Assembly: GCA_963677225.1 (NCBI GenBank)
Contig: OY781923.1
Coordinates: 2,728,001 to 2,792,000 of the forward strand
Source of the DNA: SABI01 sp028532915
GTDB lineage: Bacteria; Spirochaetota; Spirochaetia; Sphaerochaetales; Sphaerochaetaceae
Length of the DNA stretch: 64,000 bases
Direction of reading: 5' to 3'
How positions within the stretch are numbered: position 1 is the stretch's first letter; each line of letters opens with the position of its first letter. The notes under the pieces are model-generated. The model was not told the origin of the DNA and did no database searches. It was given only the letters and a program-made list of their open reading frames with translations. This document shows positions 1 to 10,400 of this stretch, one piece after another. Position numbers and translations under genes: made by a program.

Positions 1-670
1 TACCGAAACCTCCATTCAGATATTCTTCGAGTTCATTTCCGATATTCCTCTCTTCTACGGGTTCCTCACGGAGGGATATCTTCTCGATTCTGCTGAGAAG
101 GAACTTCCTCAGAGCCTTCTTCGTCACATCATAGGCTATGAAATACCACTTACCCGAGTAGTTTATCAGATTGAGCGGTTCAACCTGACGGGTTGATGTT
201 ATCTGCTTCTGGTTCGTGTAAATCATGTCGATCTGCTTTGAGTGAACCATAGCCTCACACACCTTGCTGAAACAGTCGTAATCAGGGATTTCTGAAACAC
301 TTGATCTGTACTGTATCTTCTCGTTGATATCCCTATAGGCAGGTGATAATGAGTCCTTGACGTAATCCAGAATCTCGTCATCCACAAGGGGGATCATATC
401 GCGGTTGTTCATGATGGATCTCAGAAGGGAGAGAAAGATCAATGTCTTCTCACTGCTGTATGCAAGAAGTGAGGTGGGTTTCTCGTACCTGTAGGCATGA
501 AGTGAATAATCCCAGATCATCGGCATGTTCAGTCTGTCTCTCAGATACTCTATATCACGCTTTACCTGGCGTTCGGATACCTCGAACTTCTCCACGATCT
601 CACGGATAGTGAACGATCCTCTTTCCCGTATTCTTCTGTCAATATCAAAGATTCTCTCAGTCTGACTCAT
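1..670 (-). CDS. WYL-domain transcriptional regulator, C-terminus cut by window edge
   Basis: The reading frame starts at an ATG at 670 and runs leftward off the window, so about 223 residues are visible and the C-terminus is missing. The N-terminus (MSQTERIFDIDRRIRERGSF) leads into a winged helix-turn-helix of the HTH_11/DeoR-like type, containing the segment VSERQVKRDIEYLRDRL at about residues 28-46. A WYL-like domain follows with the segment GKWYFIAYD near residue 190. Proteins of this architecture are DNA-binding regulators, many of which sense nucleic acid or nucleotide ligands and several of which control defence or DNA-repair genes. The nearest gene, a DUF2130 protein on the same strand, starts at 1961 and ends about 100 bases before this start, so the two might be co-transcribed. 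The target is unknown. Confidence 0.85.
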   Translation of the reverse strand, partial: MSQTERIFDIDRRIRERGSFTIREIVEKFEVSERQVKRDIEYLRDRLNMPMIWDYSLHAYRYEKPTSLLAYSSEKTLIFLSLLRSIMNNRDMIPLVDDEILDYVKDSLSPAYRDINEKIQYRSSVSEIPDYDCFSKVCEAMVHSKQIDMIYTNQKQITSTRQVEPLNLINYSGKWYFIAYDVTKKALRKFLLSRIEKISLREEPVEERNIGNELEEYLNGGFG

Positions 671-773
671 ACAGTCATTATACATGAACGGCAGGGTAAT
701 AAAAGGTATTATTTAACTGAACACTCTCAATATCGTCTGAAGAGGATCAGAGATGATTCAGATAAAACACGTT

Positions 774-1961
774 TCAGTGCAAAACTCTTGCCTCTTCAAA
801 TTTTTTTGCCATTGTGGGATTATTTCGGGTCAACTTTTTGACAGTGACGTCCTGTGCTTTATCATTTGCCAGTCGGAGATTTCTGACGGTACTTGTAAGA
901 GCATCCTTTGTTTTCTGAAGATGGCTGATTGATTTATCTATTTCATCTATAGCTGTTTGGAATTTCCTTGAAGCAAGATCGTAATTCTTTGCAAATGCTG
1001 TCTTAAACACATCCAGGTCTTGCTCGAAATTACTAACATCAATATTCTGCGATTTAATTAAGTCCAGCTGCTTCTTATACTCGAGTGAATTCATCGAAGC
1101 ATTTCGCAATAGCGTTATAATCGGGATGAAGAACTGAGGTCGCACGACATACATCTTCGGATAACGGTGAAAGACATCAACAATCCCGGAATTATAGAGC
1201 TCACTGTCCTGCTCTAAAAGAGAGACCAGTACCGCATATTCACAACCTTTTTCATTTCGGTCTTTATCAAGCTCTTTTAAAAAGTCTTCGTTTTTCTTTT
1301 TTGTTGCCGTTGTATCATTTTCATTTTTCATCTCAAACATGATAGACACTATCTCGGTACCCGAGGAATCAAAATCTCTGAAGATATAGTCTCCCTTACT
1401 TCCAGACCTTGCATCATTATCTTTCTCGAAATATGCATAAGGAAATGCAGTTGACCTGATTCTATTGAACTCTGTTTCGCAGTGCTGTTCCAGTGTTTCT
1501 CCTACCATCTTAGTGGATAAACGAACTTTCATATCACGAAGACGTTCAATCGCATCATCACGATCTTTGATTTGTGTCTCATACTTTTCCTTGAGAGACT
1601 TTTCTGATACTTCCTTTTCAAGTTCAATACGTTTTAGCTCGCCCTTCAATGTATCCCGCTCTTTTTCGATAGAACTGACCGCCTCATTAATTGACAGTTG
1701 TTTAATAGCCTCATTCGACTTTATCTGTGATCTTAATTCCTGAATCAATGAATTCTTTTCAGCTAGATCTTTCAGCATTTCATTACTGACTTTTTCTTTG
1801 GCTAATTCTATTGCATTCAATTTATCTTTTTCAGCTAATTCCAGACGCTCGTTTAATTGCTCATTAAACTCGCTATCTCGAACCTGTTTTAAAAGATCAG
1901 CGTATCCTGCCTCGTCAACTTTAAAAACTTTTTTACAATTAGGACAAATAATCTCATTCAT
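774..1961 (-). CDS. DUF2130 family protein with N-terminal zinc-ribbon-like motif and long coiled coil
   Basis: This 395-residue protein begins with CPNCKKVF (residues 6-13), half of a zinc-ribbon-like motif, followed by a charged, Lys/Glu-rich coiled coil to about residue 150. The conserved DUF2130 core follows, recognisable from segments such as KGDYIFRDFD and the stretch reading IMFEMKNEND, then VLVSLLEQDSELYNSGI. The core resembles a restriction-endonuclease-like fold (an acidic residue, then E-x-K in FEMKNE), which is inference. The C-terminal ~70 residues form another helical region. The start is preceded by an AGGAGG-like Shine-Dalgarno (complement of cctcct at 1969-1974). The cellular role of the family is not established. 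It lies just upstream of the WYL regulator on the same strand. Confidence 0.85.
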   Translation of the reverse strand: MNEIICPNCKKVFKVDEAGYADLLKQVRDSEFNEQLNERLELAEKDKLNAIELAKEKVSNEMLKDLAEKNSLIQELRSQIKSNEAIKQLSINEAVSSIEKERDTLKGELKRIELEKEVSEKSLKEKYETQIKDRDDAIERLRDMKVRLSTKMVGETLEQHCETEFNRIRSTAFPYAYFEKDNDARSGSKGDYIFRDFDSSGTEIVSIMFEMKNENDTTATKKKNEDFLKELDKDRNEKGCEYAVLVSLLEQDSELYNSGIVDVFHRYPKMYVVRPQFFIPIITLLRNASMNSLEYKKQLDLIKSQNIDVSNFEQDLDVFKTAFAKNYDLASRKFQTAIDEIDKSISHLQKTKDALTSTVRNLRLANDKAQDVTVKKLTRNNPTMAKKFEEARVLH

Positions 1962-2187
1962 TTCACAACCTCCTGATATATAAGATGCTTTCCAATATCA
2001 GATTAAGTAAAGATCCCGAGTCGTATAGGGAAGAAAACATCTTTTAGATTTAGCCTAGAGCCATAACCAGAGGCTCTTTTTTAAGAGCTGAAAATAATTA
2101 CAGCAGTTCCACATATTCATTCAATCAGAGGATTCATTCACCCCTGCAAATTCTTTCACCGCCCCAGAAATCCCATCCGATAGTTCT

Positions 2188-2457
2188 TCAGGTGCTGACT
2201 TTCCATCCACCCCCGATTATCTCGGTAATGGATGTATAAACCCCGAGAATCTCGTCAGTCTCGTAATCGAAGATTCTCCAGTTCTCTGCCAGAGCATCTA
2301 CCAGAGTTATATATCCGTATCTACCATCGAGATTATTCAGTGTACAACCCTTATTCTTTCCAGATAGATCAAACGAGAAAGCGACAACATCAACACGTTC
2401 AAGAATATCCCTTGTGAGTTCTTTCTGATCCTCTCTCCACTCTTTCAGTGATTCCAT
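2188..2457 (-). CDS. small hypothetical protein, 89 aa
   Basis: This is a short acidic protein (MESLKEWREDQKELTRDILE at the start, ending EIIGGGWKVST). I see no signal peptide, membrane segment or recognised motif; the tail contains an aromatic pattern, NWRIFDYETDEILGVY. It is accepted as a gene because a strong Shine-Dalgarno (GAGGAGGATGAG) sits just upstream of the ATG at 2457 and the reading frame has normal composition. It is separated from its neighbours by more than 200 bases on both sides and appears to be monocistronic. Function unknown. Confidence 0.55.
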   Translation of the reverse strand: MESLKEWREDQKELTRDILERVDVVAFSFDLSGKNKGCTLNNLDGRYGYITLVDALAENWRIFDYETDEILGVYTSITEIIGGGWKVST

Positions 2458-2769
2458 CCTCTCATCCTCCTCATACTATTCAGGTCTCCCTGTCAGACTC
2501 TATAGGAGTTCATATGTAAAAGATCTCCCCGCATCTCTTCTTCAACTCTCTTCGGAGCACAAGATTGTATACCTGACAGTCCTATAATCTTTCCGAAAGC
2601 CACTAGAAGTTGATAAGATCATTGTATCCGAACGGGGGGACATATACTGTCCCGATGTCAATTCGTTGCAAGAATAATGCTCACTGATTACATAGAAAAA
2701 CAGCATAAATGAAAATACTGTTGTAAAACTCATGCATAAAGCTTATTCTTAAAGCATAAAGAGAGCTTT
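2458..2769. other. intergenic stretch between two divergently oriented small genes
   Basis: About 310 bases with no convincing gene. The minus-strand side should carry the promoter of the 89-residue gene and the plus-strand side that of the DUF6994-like gene. A 63-codon open frame inside (2542-2733, minus) has no recognisable motif and no clear ribosome-binding site. Confidence 0.4.
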
Positions 2770-3468
2770 ATGAAAATCGATACTACATTCAATTTCAGCA
2801 CTGATTCGAAGGGAAGAGACCCGGACAGTGCAAGCCCTACTCTGCAAAGATATCATAGGCTACTGTGGAGCAAGAGACTACCTGATGGATCATTGTTCGA
2901 CCTGCATGATGAAGAACCTTCCTGCTATCTTCATCATTCTTCTGAACTCGGTACGTTCTCTCTCGGGAGCGATGCAATAACTCATTCTTATAAAAACCAG
3001 AACAGGAAACAATGGTTGATCAAACAGATTCCTGATGAGGCAGAAAAGCTATATGATGCAGGTCTGACGATCGGAGCATATATCATCTTCCCTGATAACC
3101 GTATTGATAGAAAACAAACAATAAACCAGGCCCGTGGAATCAATGCTCTTATTGATGACCGCTTTGATCTTACGCTTGAATGCATCCGACGATACTATAA
3201 AGGTATCAACAGTCCTCTGTACGAAACTCTTGCCCGATACAAGAAGTTCTTTGATCTGTTTATCGATTTCCAGGGGTATGTCCATTTTTTTCTGCTTCAG
3301 GACCTCATCGATGAAACGGGTGGAGTCTCTTTTTATCTACCTTTCAAGAATTTTACCACACGTCCGACATTTTCCGGAGTTTATGACTATCTGATATATA
3401 AAGAGAAGGTTATGCAATTCATCGACTCAAGGAACAAAAGAATCTCTGCATATGCAGCATCGATCTGA
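2770..3468 (+). CDS. DUF6994 family protein
   Basis: The 232-residue protein matches, from memory, the uncharacterised DUF6994 family along its whole length. Typical conserved blocks are RDPDSASPTLQRYHRLLWSK (residues 16-35), PDGSLFDLHD, the block YLHHSSELGTFSLGSD, the block INQARGINALIDDRFDLTLE and YFDLF/FFLLQDL-type helices near the end. The family is short, cytosolic and of unknown function, and often occurs as an isolated gene, as here. There is no signal peptide or transmembrane segment. The length equals the usual family length, so the gene looks intact. Confidence 0.8.
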   Translation: MKIDTTFNFSTDSKGRDPDSASPTLQRYHRLLWSKRLPDGSLFDLHDEEPSCYLHHSSELGTFSLGSDAITHSYKNQNRKQWLIKQIPDEAEKLYDAGLTIGAYIIFPDNRIDRKQTINQARGINALIDDRFDLTLECIRRYYKGINSPLYETLARYKKFFDLFIDFQGYVHFFLLQDLIDETGGVSFYLPFKNFTTRPTFSGVYDYLIYKEKVMQFIDSRNKRISAYAASI

Positions 3469-3993
3469 CCTGCATTACTATTACGCTAAGAGATATCATC
3501 CAAACATCAAATTAGAAAAAAGCAATTCACCTTTTATCTCAATAAATAACAAACTGATGAGATATTATGTATACTCATATCCATGATCAGGTCTCTTTCA
3601 AAGAGTTCCCAAACCATTTGCCTTTGACAGTTCAGCACATGAAGCGAACCATGGCTAATCTTGTTGGAATCAATCAGTTTTTCACACGAGAGATGAAGAC
3701 ATGTTATAGATTTTCTTATACACGCACTTAAACGTTTATTGTATTCACAGGGCTGATACTTCTTAGATACTGCTGAACGGTAAGTTGAGATCCCTTTACT
3801 GAGTATGGAGCAGATCTCTGATCTTCTGTTTCAACAGGAGATTTCCCGTACATTAACGACCTGTTCAAATGCCGGGTATATTCGAAGATCGTGATACATC
3901 AGATAAATTCCGGTACTCAGTTTCACAATAACTGATTTTCGGATAGTATACAGCCGATGATTTTCACAATGGACGAACAGAGGTAAAAATACT
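3469..3993. other. 525-base intergenic region with one doubtful 54-codon frame
   Basis: No recognised gene or RNA. The only open frame of note is ATG 3567 to TAA 3731 on the plus strand (54 residues, starting MYTHIHDQVSFKEFPNHLPL). It has only a weak ribosome-binding site and no motif, so it could be a remnant or noise. The last ~30 bases before 3994 hold the ribosome-binding region (AGAGGT) of the aldolase gene. Confidence 0.35.
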
Positions 3994-4899
3994 ATGGAAA
4001 AGGGTACGTACGGTGTGTTGCTTACTCCCTTCGATGCGAAGGGAAATGTTGATCTTGATCTTTTCAGGAACGAACTGAATCATTGCCTCGATACAGACCT
4101 GACAGGGCTTATGATCAGCGGCTCCACGGGAGAGTTCCCGTATCTGTCGACGCAGGAGAACAGATCTCTTTTAAGAGAAGCAATGACTACGGCAGGCGGA
4201 CAGAAAGAACTGATCGCCGGTATCTCAGGCGCAAGAGAGAGTGAAGTACTCGAGAATATCTTTTCAGCAGAAGAATTCGGGTACACCCTTGCCATGGCAT
4301 GCCCTCCGTACTATTTCCCTCAGGATGACACTTCAGTCTACGATTTCTATTGCTTTGTATCTGAATCATTACCCCACAGTATGAATCTGGTTCTTTATAA
4401 CATTCCCTTCTGTGCACCCGCCGTATCGGTTGATAATTTCATCAGACTCATCGAAAAACCGAACATCGTCGGAATAAAGGACAGCAGCGGTGATATGCTC
4501 TATTTTGAGAAACTTGTTGCTATTTCAAATACAGAACGGCCGGATTTCTCTGTTTTCACAGGTCAGGATACAACCATACTCTCGGCGGTCGCTACAGGCG
4601 GTTCGGGGCTGATTTCCAGCGGAGCCTGGATGCTTGACGACGTTATCCAGCATCTTCTGAAATTTCTTCACAAAGGGCAATTCGATGAGGCCAGGAAATT
4701 GCAGCACTGGATCACCGATCTCATGCTGCATGTGAATCAGATCCCTTTTCCTGAAAATTACAGAGCACTTGCAGCCTGTCTCGGAACAGATTGCGGGATA
4801 CCTCAGCGAAAGCTCTCTTCACTGAGGGGAGAACACTATGCCGGATGGACAGAGATAACCCGGAGAAAACTTGATCTTGTTCCAACTATAGTCGATTAA
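3994..4899 (+). CDS. dihydrodipicolinate synthase / N-acetylneuraminate lyase family protein
   Basis: This 301-residue protein is a class I (Schiff-base) aldolase of the DapA/NanA superfamily. The family signatures are all visible: GVLLTPFD near the N-terminus, GSTGE (43-47, carboxylate-binding loop), YNIP (Tyr135, the catalytic proton shuttle) and GIKDSSGD with the Schiff-base lysine at Lys162. It would cleave or form a 2-keto acid with pyruvate in the cytosol. The gene stands alone, not beside lysine-biosynthesis genes, and family members in such a setting are more often catabolic lyases for sugar acids or sialic acid than true DapA. The exact substrate cannot be read from the sequence. Confidence 0.85.
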   Translation: MEKGTYGVLLTPFDAKGNVDLDLFRNELNHCLDTDLTGLMISGSTGEFPYLSTQENRSLLREAMTTAGGQKELIAGISGARESEVLENIFSAEEFGYTLAMACPPYYFPQDDTSVYDFYCFVSESLPHSMNLVLYNIPFCAPAVSVDNFIRLIEKPNIVGIKDSSGDMLYFEKLVAISNTERPDFSVFTGQDTTILSAVATGGSGLISSGAWMLDDVIQHLLKFLHKGQFDEARKLQHWITDLMLHVNQIPFPENYRALAACLGTDCGIPQRKLSSLRGEHYAGWTEITRRKLDLVPTIVD

Positions 4900-5233
4900 T
4901 CTCTTTTTCAGGTTATATATACCCTAACCTGACTTCTGCTATGATTATCCCTGAAATAGTCAGGATTTCGTAATATTAAGATTCAGAACCATTAAGCGAT
5001 TGAGAAAACTCCTCGTTCTTTAATTGATCCTCATCCTGAAGTCAGGATTCGAGGGTTGGTGAAAAAGGTCATGAGAAGTTGCATTCCGGAAACCAAACAA
5101 GACAAGGAGTAAGAACAACCCGTGACCAACACCTTTCTCCTGCCGAATACTCAATGATTCGAAAACTATTTTGCATTTCTTTTATATGAAGCCTCATGAT
5201 ATACTGCTTTAAAAACATATAAGGATAGATGAA
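4900..5233. other. intergenic region, no gene seen
   Basis: About 330 bases between the aldolase and the helicase module. No open frame, RNA motif or clear terminator hairpin was found. The distal end (about 5190-5230) is AT-rich and should carry the promoter of the helicase/nuclease operon, with AAGGAT just before the ATG at 5234. Confidence 0.4.
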
Positions 5234-7396
5234 ATGGATAAAAATGATTCAGTAAATCTTGAGAGGCTTCTGTCTCTTCAGGGGACTGACCCGGGATTCT
5301 TTGTTCTTGCTGTTCACTCATTTATCGAAGCATTTCTCCGCCGTTACTATAACCGGCTTGATGATGAGGATATAACTTTTGATGCTCTGATCAATGAATT
5401 CAGAGAAGAATGTATAGAAAAGGCAAAGGAATCACATGAGTATGATCAGCGCATCGAATGCCTGAACAGTCTGAAACAGAGTCATATTCTAACAAACAAT
5501 GTACGCCATAGGTTTGACAGACTCAACAGCGAGGATGCGAGGGTTGCAACCTCGCTGCTGCAGAAGTTCTGTCTTCTTTCAGAAATCAATGAAAACGAAG
5601 TATTGAGAAAGCTCAACGAATTCTTATCTCTCTGGGATGAGCGCAGACCATTAGGTGAACTGTGGCAGGAACTGCAGAGAATATATGCTATGAACCGGCA
5701 AGTCATTGCAGAAAACGGGTCTCTGGCTGATCAGGTAGCAAACCTGACGGCTGAAAAAGATGAAATAGAATCTTTGAAGGCACAAAAATCAGAGTTGTCT
5801 AAAATGATGAAAAAGATTCAAGCTGAAAAAGAGAAAACCGGCGAACGATATGACAAACTGAGAAAGAAAAACCATGAACTTGATCAGCAGTTAAAAAAGA
5901 AAGAGACTCTTATCCGACAGATGAAGGGAGTTCAGACCTCTTTGGAAATCCTTCAGAGGATGACAGTATATACACGAACCCGGGGAGATTATGAAAGAAT
6001 CATCATCCGCCTTACATCAGAACAGGAGGAAGTGCTGAATCAGATTACCGGCAATACAGATTTCCTTATAAAAGGTCATGCAGGTACAGGGAAAACACTG
6101 GTGCTGCTCAAGGCAATCGAGAAGATCCGGGGAAAGGGGGAACAGAGACATCTTGAATTCGAAACCCATTCCCCCTCGGTCCTCCTGTTAACTTATACAA
6201 ATGCACTTGTAAAATACGACAAATATATCACATCAATTCTTGAACCCGATGAAAAGGAGCGTATGATACGGACCGTGGACTCCTTCATCCTTGAAACCCT
6301 CAAATCCTTTGACCCTGAAATCACACCTGATACTAAGATACTTCCACATCTGTTGGAGGATATTGCTATACCGGGGATATCATCGGAAGATCTGCTGTAT
6401 GAGATAGAAAAATTTCTCTGGGCACGTGATATAACCCGCACAGAATACATTGATGAAATGATCGCAAGGACCGGAATGAGAAAGCCTCTCAAGAGAAACG
6501 ATCGGGTACGGGTATGGAAGGCGAAAGAAGAGGTTGAGAAAAAGTTGAACAGCAGCATAAAGCAACCTTTCAGCTATATCCGGTATCTTCTTCTCCGACG
6601 TCTTGAATCTTTTGAAAATGATTCAATCCCCCGGTTCGATTATCTGTTTGTCGATGAGGCTCAGGATCTGAATGCAACCATTCTCAAGATTCTCAAACGG
6701 ATGACAAAAAAGGCTCTCATCCTTGCAGGAGATGCTGATCAGGCAATCTATCAGACAGGATATGCCTTCAACAGGGCAAAAATAGACATCACAGGAAAAA
6801 CGCGGATTCTCAAATCCAATTTCCGAAATAGCGTAGAAATTCACGCTCTTGCCGAACACTTCAGAAAAACATATCTGACATCAAATGGAGACAGTTCTTT
6901 CCGGTGTGCATTCCGAGACGGTCCCCCTGTAGAACTCGTGACTGAAACCAGTGACACCCGCCTGCTCAATCAGGTTGCGAAACAAGCCAGGTTTTTTATT
7001 GATTACCTCCACTATGATCCGGAGAACATCTGTATTATCACTGTAAGCAAAAAAATATTCAAATCGGTTGGAAATAGTCTACAGATGCAGAACTTATCTT
7101 CCTGTGCTGTCACAGATAAAGACTTCACATTCCCATCTGAGGGGAAGATACGACTGAATACCATCCACTCGGCAAAAGGTCTCGATTTTCCCGTGGTTCT
7201 TCTCTTTCTCCCCTATCAGGTGGAAGAGAGAAAAGAGTATGATGAGAAAGTGAACAGAGCATTATTCAGGAATCTCATATATGTTTCGATCTCCAGAGCG
7301 ATGGAACATCTGAATATCTTTGCCGTCGATAAGGACGATTCATCCGTAATCGGCGAACTTATCGAATCATACCGGGCCACCCGTGATCAGGTATAA
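5234..7396 (+). CDS. superfamily 1 (UvrD/Rep-like) helicase with N-terminal helical and coiled-coil region
   Basis: A 720-residue DNA helicase. Residues 1-120 form a helical domain (GFFVLAVHSFIEAFLRR) resembling HEPN/DUF4145-like folds. Residues 140-235 are a coiled coil. The SF1 core shows Walker A GHAGTGKT (281-288), motif II DEAQD (474-478), motif III GDADQAIYQ (499-507), motif IV-like SNFRNS, motif V NTIHSAKGLDFP (642-653) and motif VI YVSISRA (683-689). It would unwind DNA using ATP. Only 20 bases separate it from the downstream nuclease-helicase gene, so the two are almost certainly one operon and probably one machine. The N-terminal extension makes it unlike housekeeping UvrD, PcrA or Rep. 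A role in defence or repair is inferred, not shown. Confidence 0.85.
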   Translation: MDKNDSVNLERLLSLQGTDPGFFVLAVHSFIEAFLRRYYNRLDDEDITFDALINEFREECIEKAKESHEYDQRIECLNSLKQSHILTNNVRHRFDRLNSEDARVATSLLQKFCLLSEINENEVLRKLNEFLSLWDERRPLGELWQELQRIYAMNRQVIAENGSLADQVANLTAEKDEIESLKAQKSELSKMMKKIQAEKEKTGERYDKLRKKNHELDQQLKKKETLIRQMKGVQTSLEILQRMTVYTRTRGDYERIIIRLTSEQEEVLNQITGNTDFLIKGHAGTGKTLVLLKAIEKIRGKGEQRHLEFETHSPSVLLLTYTNALVKYDKYITSILEPDEKERMIRTVDSFILETLKSFDPEITPDTKILPHLLEDIAIPGISSEDLLYEIEKFLWARDITRTEYIDEMIARTGMRKPLKRNDRVRVWKAKEEVEKKLNSSIKQPFSYIRYLLLRRLESFENDSIPRFDYLFVDEAQDLNATILKILKRMTKKALILAGDADQAIYQTGYAFNRAKIDITGKTRILKSNFRNSVEIHALAEHFRKTYLTSNGDSSFRCAFRDGPPVELVTETSDTRLLNQVAKQARFFIDYLHYDPENICIITVSKKIFKSVGNSLQMQNLSSCAVTDKDFTFPSEGKIRLNTIHSAKGLDFPVVLLFLPYQVEERKEYDEKVNRALFRNLIYVSISRAMEHLNIFAVDKDDSSVIGELIESYRATRDQV

Positions 7397-7416
7397 TAAT
7401 CACAGAGGAGAAAGCG

Positions 7417-10400
7417 ATGCAGCGATTTGAACAGGGTCAGATTCTTTTTTCACCTACGGACCTGGTGACGTTTCTCGGATGCCGTCATTCGACCTTTCTC
7501 GATTATCATGCTCTGTTTGAAAAGATGGAGACCACAGAAGAGAGCGCCTCCAACAGACTTCTGCAGAAAAGGGGGATCGAGCATGAATTCTGGTATCTTC
7601 AGCAGCTGAAAGATGAAAAAGAGAATGTCATCGAGATACCGAAAGACCTTCCTCTTCAAAAAAGGGTCGACCTGACGAAAAAAGCTCTCGAAAGTGGTGC
7701 CGATGCTGTGTATCAGGGAGTACTCTTTTGTGATCCGTGGAGAGGTGATGCGGATTTTCTCATCAGATGCGACAGCCCGTCCGCTCTCGGTCCCTACAGC
7801 TATGAAGTCGCCGATACGAAACTAGCACATACAGCAGAACCGAAACACATCATACAGATCTGTATGTACAGTGAACTGCTCACCGCCCTGCAGGGGCTGC
7901 GTCCTTCGCATATGCATCTTGTTCTGGGAACGAAGAATACGGAAAGTTATAAGGTCGATGAATTCTTCTCCTATTACAGACATGCAAAAAAAAGATTCGA
8001 AAAATATATGCGCACACTTTCGGACACATCGTCTGCAGAACCCTGCAGTCACTGCGGAAGCTGCCGGTGGAAGAACCGGTGTGAAAAAGAATGGGAAGAA
8101 CAGGATCATCTGAGCCTGATCGCAAACATTCAAAGAACTCAGGAAGCAAAACTGCGTGAAGAGGGAATCTTTACAGTAAAAGATCTTGCCGAAGCCTCCC
8201 CGGACAATCATATCAGAGGGTTGAGTGATGAAACCTATCTCAGATTGCAGTCTCAGGCATCTCTGCAACATGAAAAGAAAACGACAGGAAAGGATCTGTA
8301 TACTCTTCTTCCTCCGGTCGAAGGAAAGGGTTTTGATCGTCTCCCCCACCCTGATAACGGAGATCTGTTTTTCGATATGGAAGGAGATCCTCTCTACCCC
8401 GGGGGCCTGGAGTATCTGTTCGGACTTCACACATATATCGACGGACATCCCGAATTCATCCCGTTTTGGGCACATAATCCAAGGCAGGAGAAAGAAACGT
8501 TCATAGAGTTCATGGAATACCTGAAACAGCATCTCAGCCGTTACCCTGCTTCTCATATTTATCACTACAATCATTATGAGACCACTGCACTCAAGCGGCT
8601 TGCCTGCCGTTATGCAGCCGAGGAAGAATTTCTCGACAATATGCTGCGCAACCACACCTTCGTAGATCTGTACGTGGTGGTCCGGGAAGGAATCAGAACA
8701 TCACAGCCCGGTTATTCGATCAAGAACTTAGAAGTTTTCTATATGGATAAACGGGAGAATACTGTTGCAACAGCGACAGACAGTATTGTTGTTTACAACG
8801 AATGGAGGGAAACAGGAGAGGATATACTCCTGCAGGAGATCGCCGACTACAACGAGGTAGATTGTGTTTCAACTCGTTTACTACGTAACTGGTTAGTGAG
8901 CATCAGACCTGACAGCACTACATGGTTTGATGATACCAACTCTACCGAAAGTCCTGTAGATGTAGAACGTAAAGATTGGGAAATTGAATATGAAAGCTAC
9001 CGGAAGAAACTGGGAGAAGATGATGAGAATGTGCTACCTATTTGCCAGCGAGTTTCTCATCTTCTTGAATTCCATAACCGTGAAGCGAAACCGCAGTGGT
9101 GGAATCAGTTCAGCCGTCAGATGAAAAGTGAGGAAGAACTGATCGATGACATCGAATGTATAGGCTCCTGCGAGCTGACGGGAGAGCCGTATCAGGAAAA
9201 ACGGTCTCTGGTCTACACTTATTCTTTTCCCCCGCAGGAATTCAAGCTGAAAGCCGGTGACACCCCGGTCCTCGTCTTAGACATGCAGTCCGGAGGCACC
9301 ATAATCGAAATTGATGAGAACAGCTGTACACTGAAAATCAAGAGAGGAATCTCTAAACCGCTCCCGAATCGAATATCTTTAGGACCGAACAATCCCATCA
9401 GAACCTCGGTGATGAGAAATGCTCTGTATCATTATGCCGACCAGCTCATTAATGAAAAAGAGCATACCTGTGCCGCTACGGAGATTCTTGAACGGAACTT
9501 CCCCCGGATAAAAGGCAGACATCAAACAGAGCCTGTCATTACTTTTTCAGATACTATCGAAGCGGCAAAGGATGCTGTCTCGAATCTCGATAGAAGCTAC
9601 CTCTTCATCCAGGGACCGCCGGGAACCGGCAAGACATATGCAAGTGCTCATATCATTGTCCATCTTCTTCAAAACGGAAAGAAAGTGGGAATCTCCTCGA
9701 ACTCTCACAAGGCAGTGCATAATCTTCTCAGTCAGGTCGATTCTGTTGCAGCAGAAAAACAGTTCCGTTTCCGCGGTATCAAGAAGGCGACTCGGAACAA
9801 TGAGGACACTATGTATAGAAGCAGCTGCATAGAATCAGTGTATAAGACAGCCGATATTGATTTTGGATCAGATCTTTATGCCGGTACAGCGTGGACCTTT
9901 TCCGATGCACTCTTCTATGGAAAACTTGATTATCTTTTCATCGATGAAGCCGGTCAGGTCAGCACAGCAAACGTCATAGCGATGGCTGAAAGTGCACGCA
10001 GCATCGTTCTCGTCGGTGATCAGATGCAGCTCGGACAGCCGATCCAGGGGGTGCATCCGGGAGAAGCGGGACAGTCGGTACTCGAATTCCTTCTTGACGG
10101 TCGTGCCGTGATATCACAAGAGAGAGGAATCTTCCTGTCTCAAACGCGCCGCATGCATCCTGATATCTGCACATTCATCTCCGACCTCTTCTATGAAGGG
10201 AAACTGAAAGCCCATCCTGACACCTCCCTGCGAACGATCGATCTGAAAGGAACAGGACTTCCCGACACCGGGGTCGCTGTCATACCGGCAGAACATGACG
10301 GATGTTCTCAAAAAAGTGAAGAGGAAGGAGCCATCATCCTCTCAACATACAAAAATCTTCTCGGACGGAAGTTCTCAGATGAAAACGGAGTTTCCCGTCC

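Noticed and set aside
3994..4899. Assignment as biosynthetic DapA
   Set aside because: Schiff-base residues are present, but the gene is isolated from lysine-biosynthesis genes and family members of this kind often have other substrates, so only the superfamily is called.
7822..8655. A 277-codon open frame on the minus strand
   Set aside because: Antisense to the nuclease-helicase fusion, without motif or ribosome-binding site.
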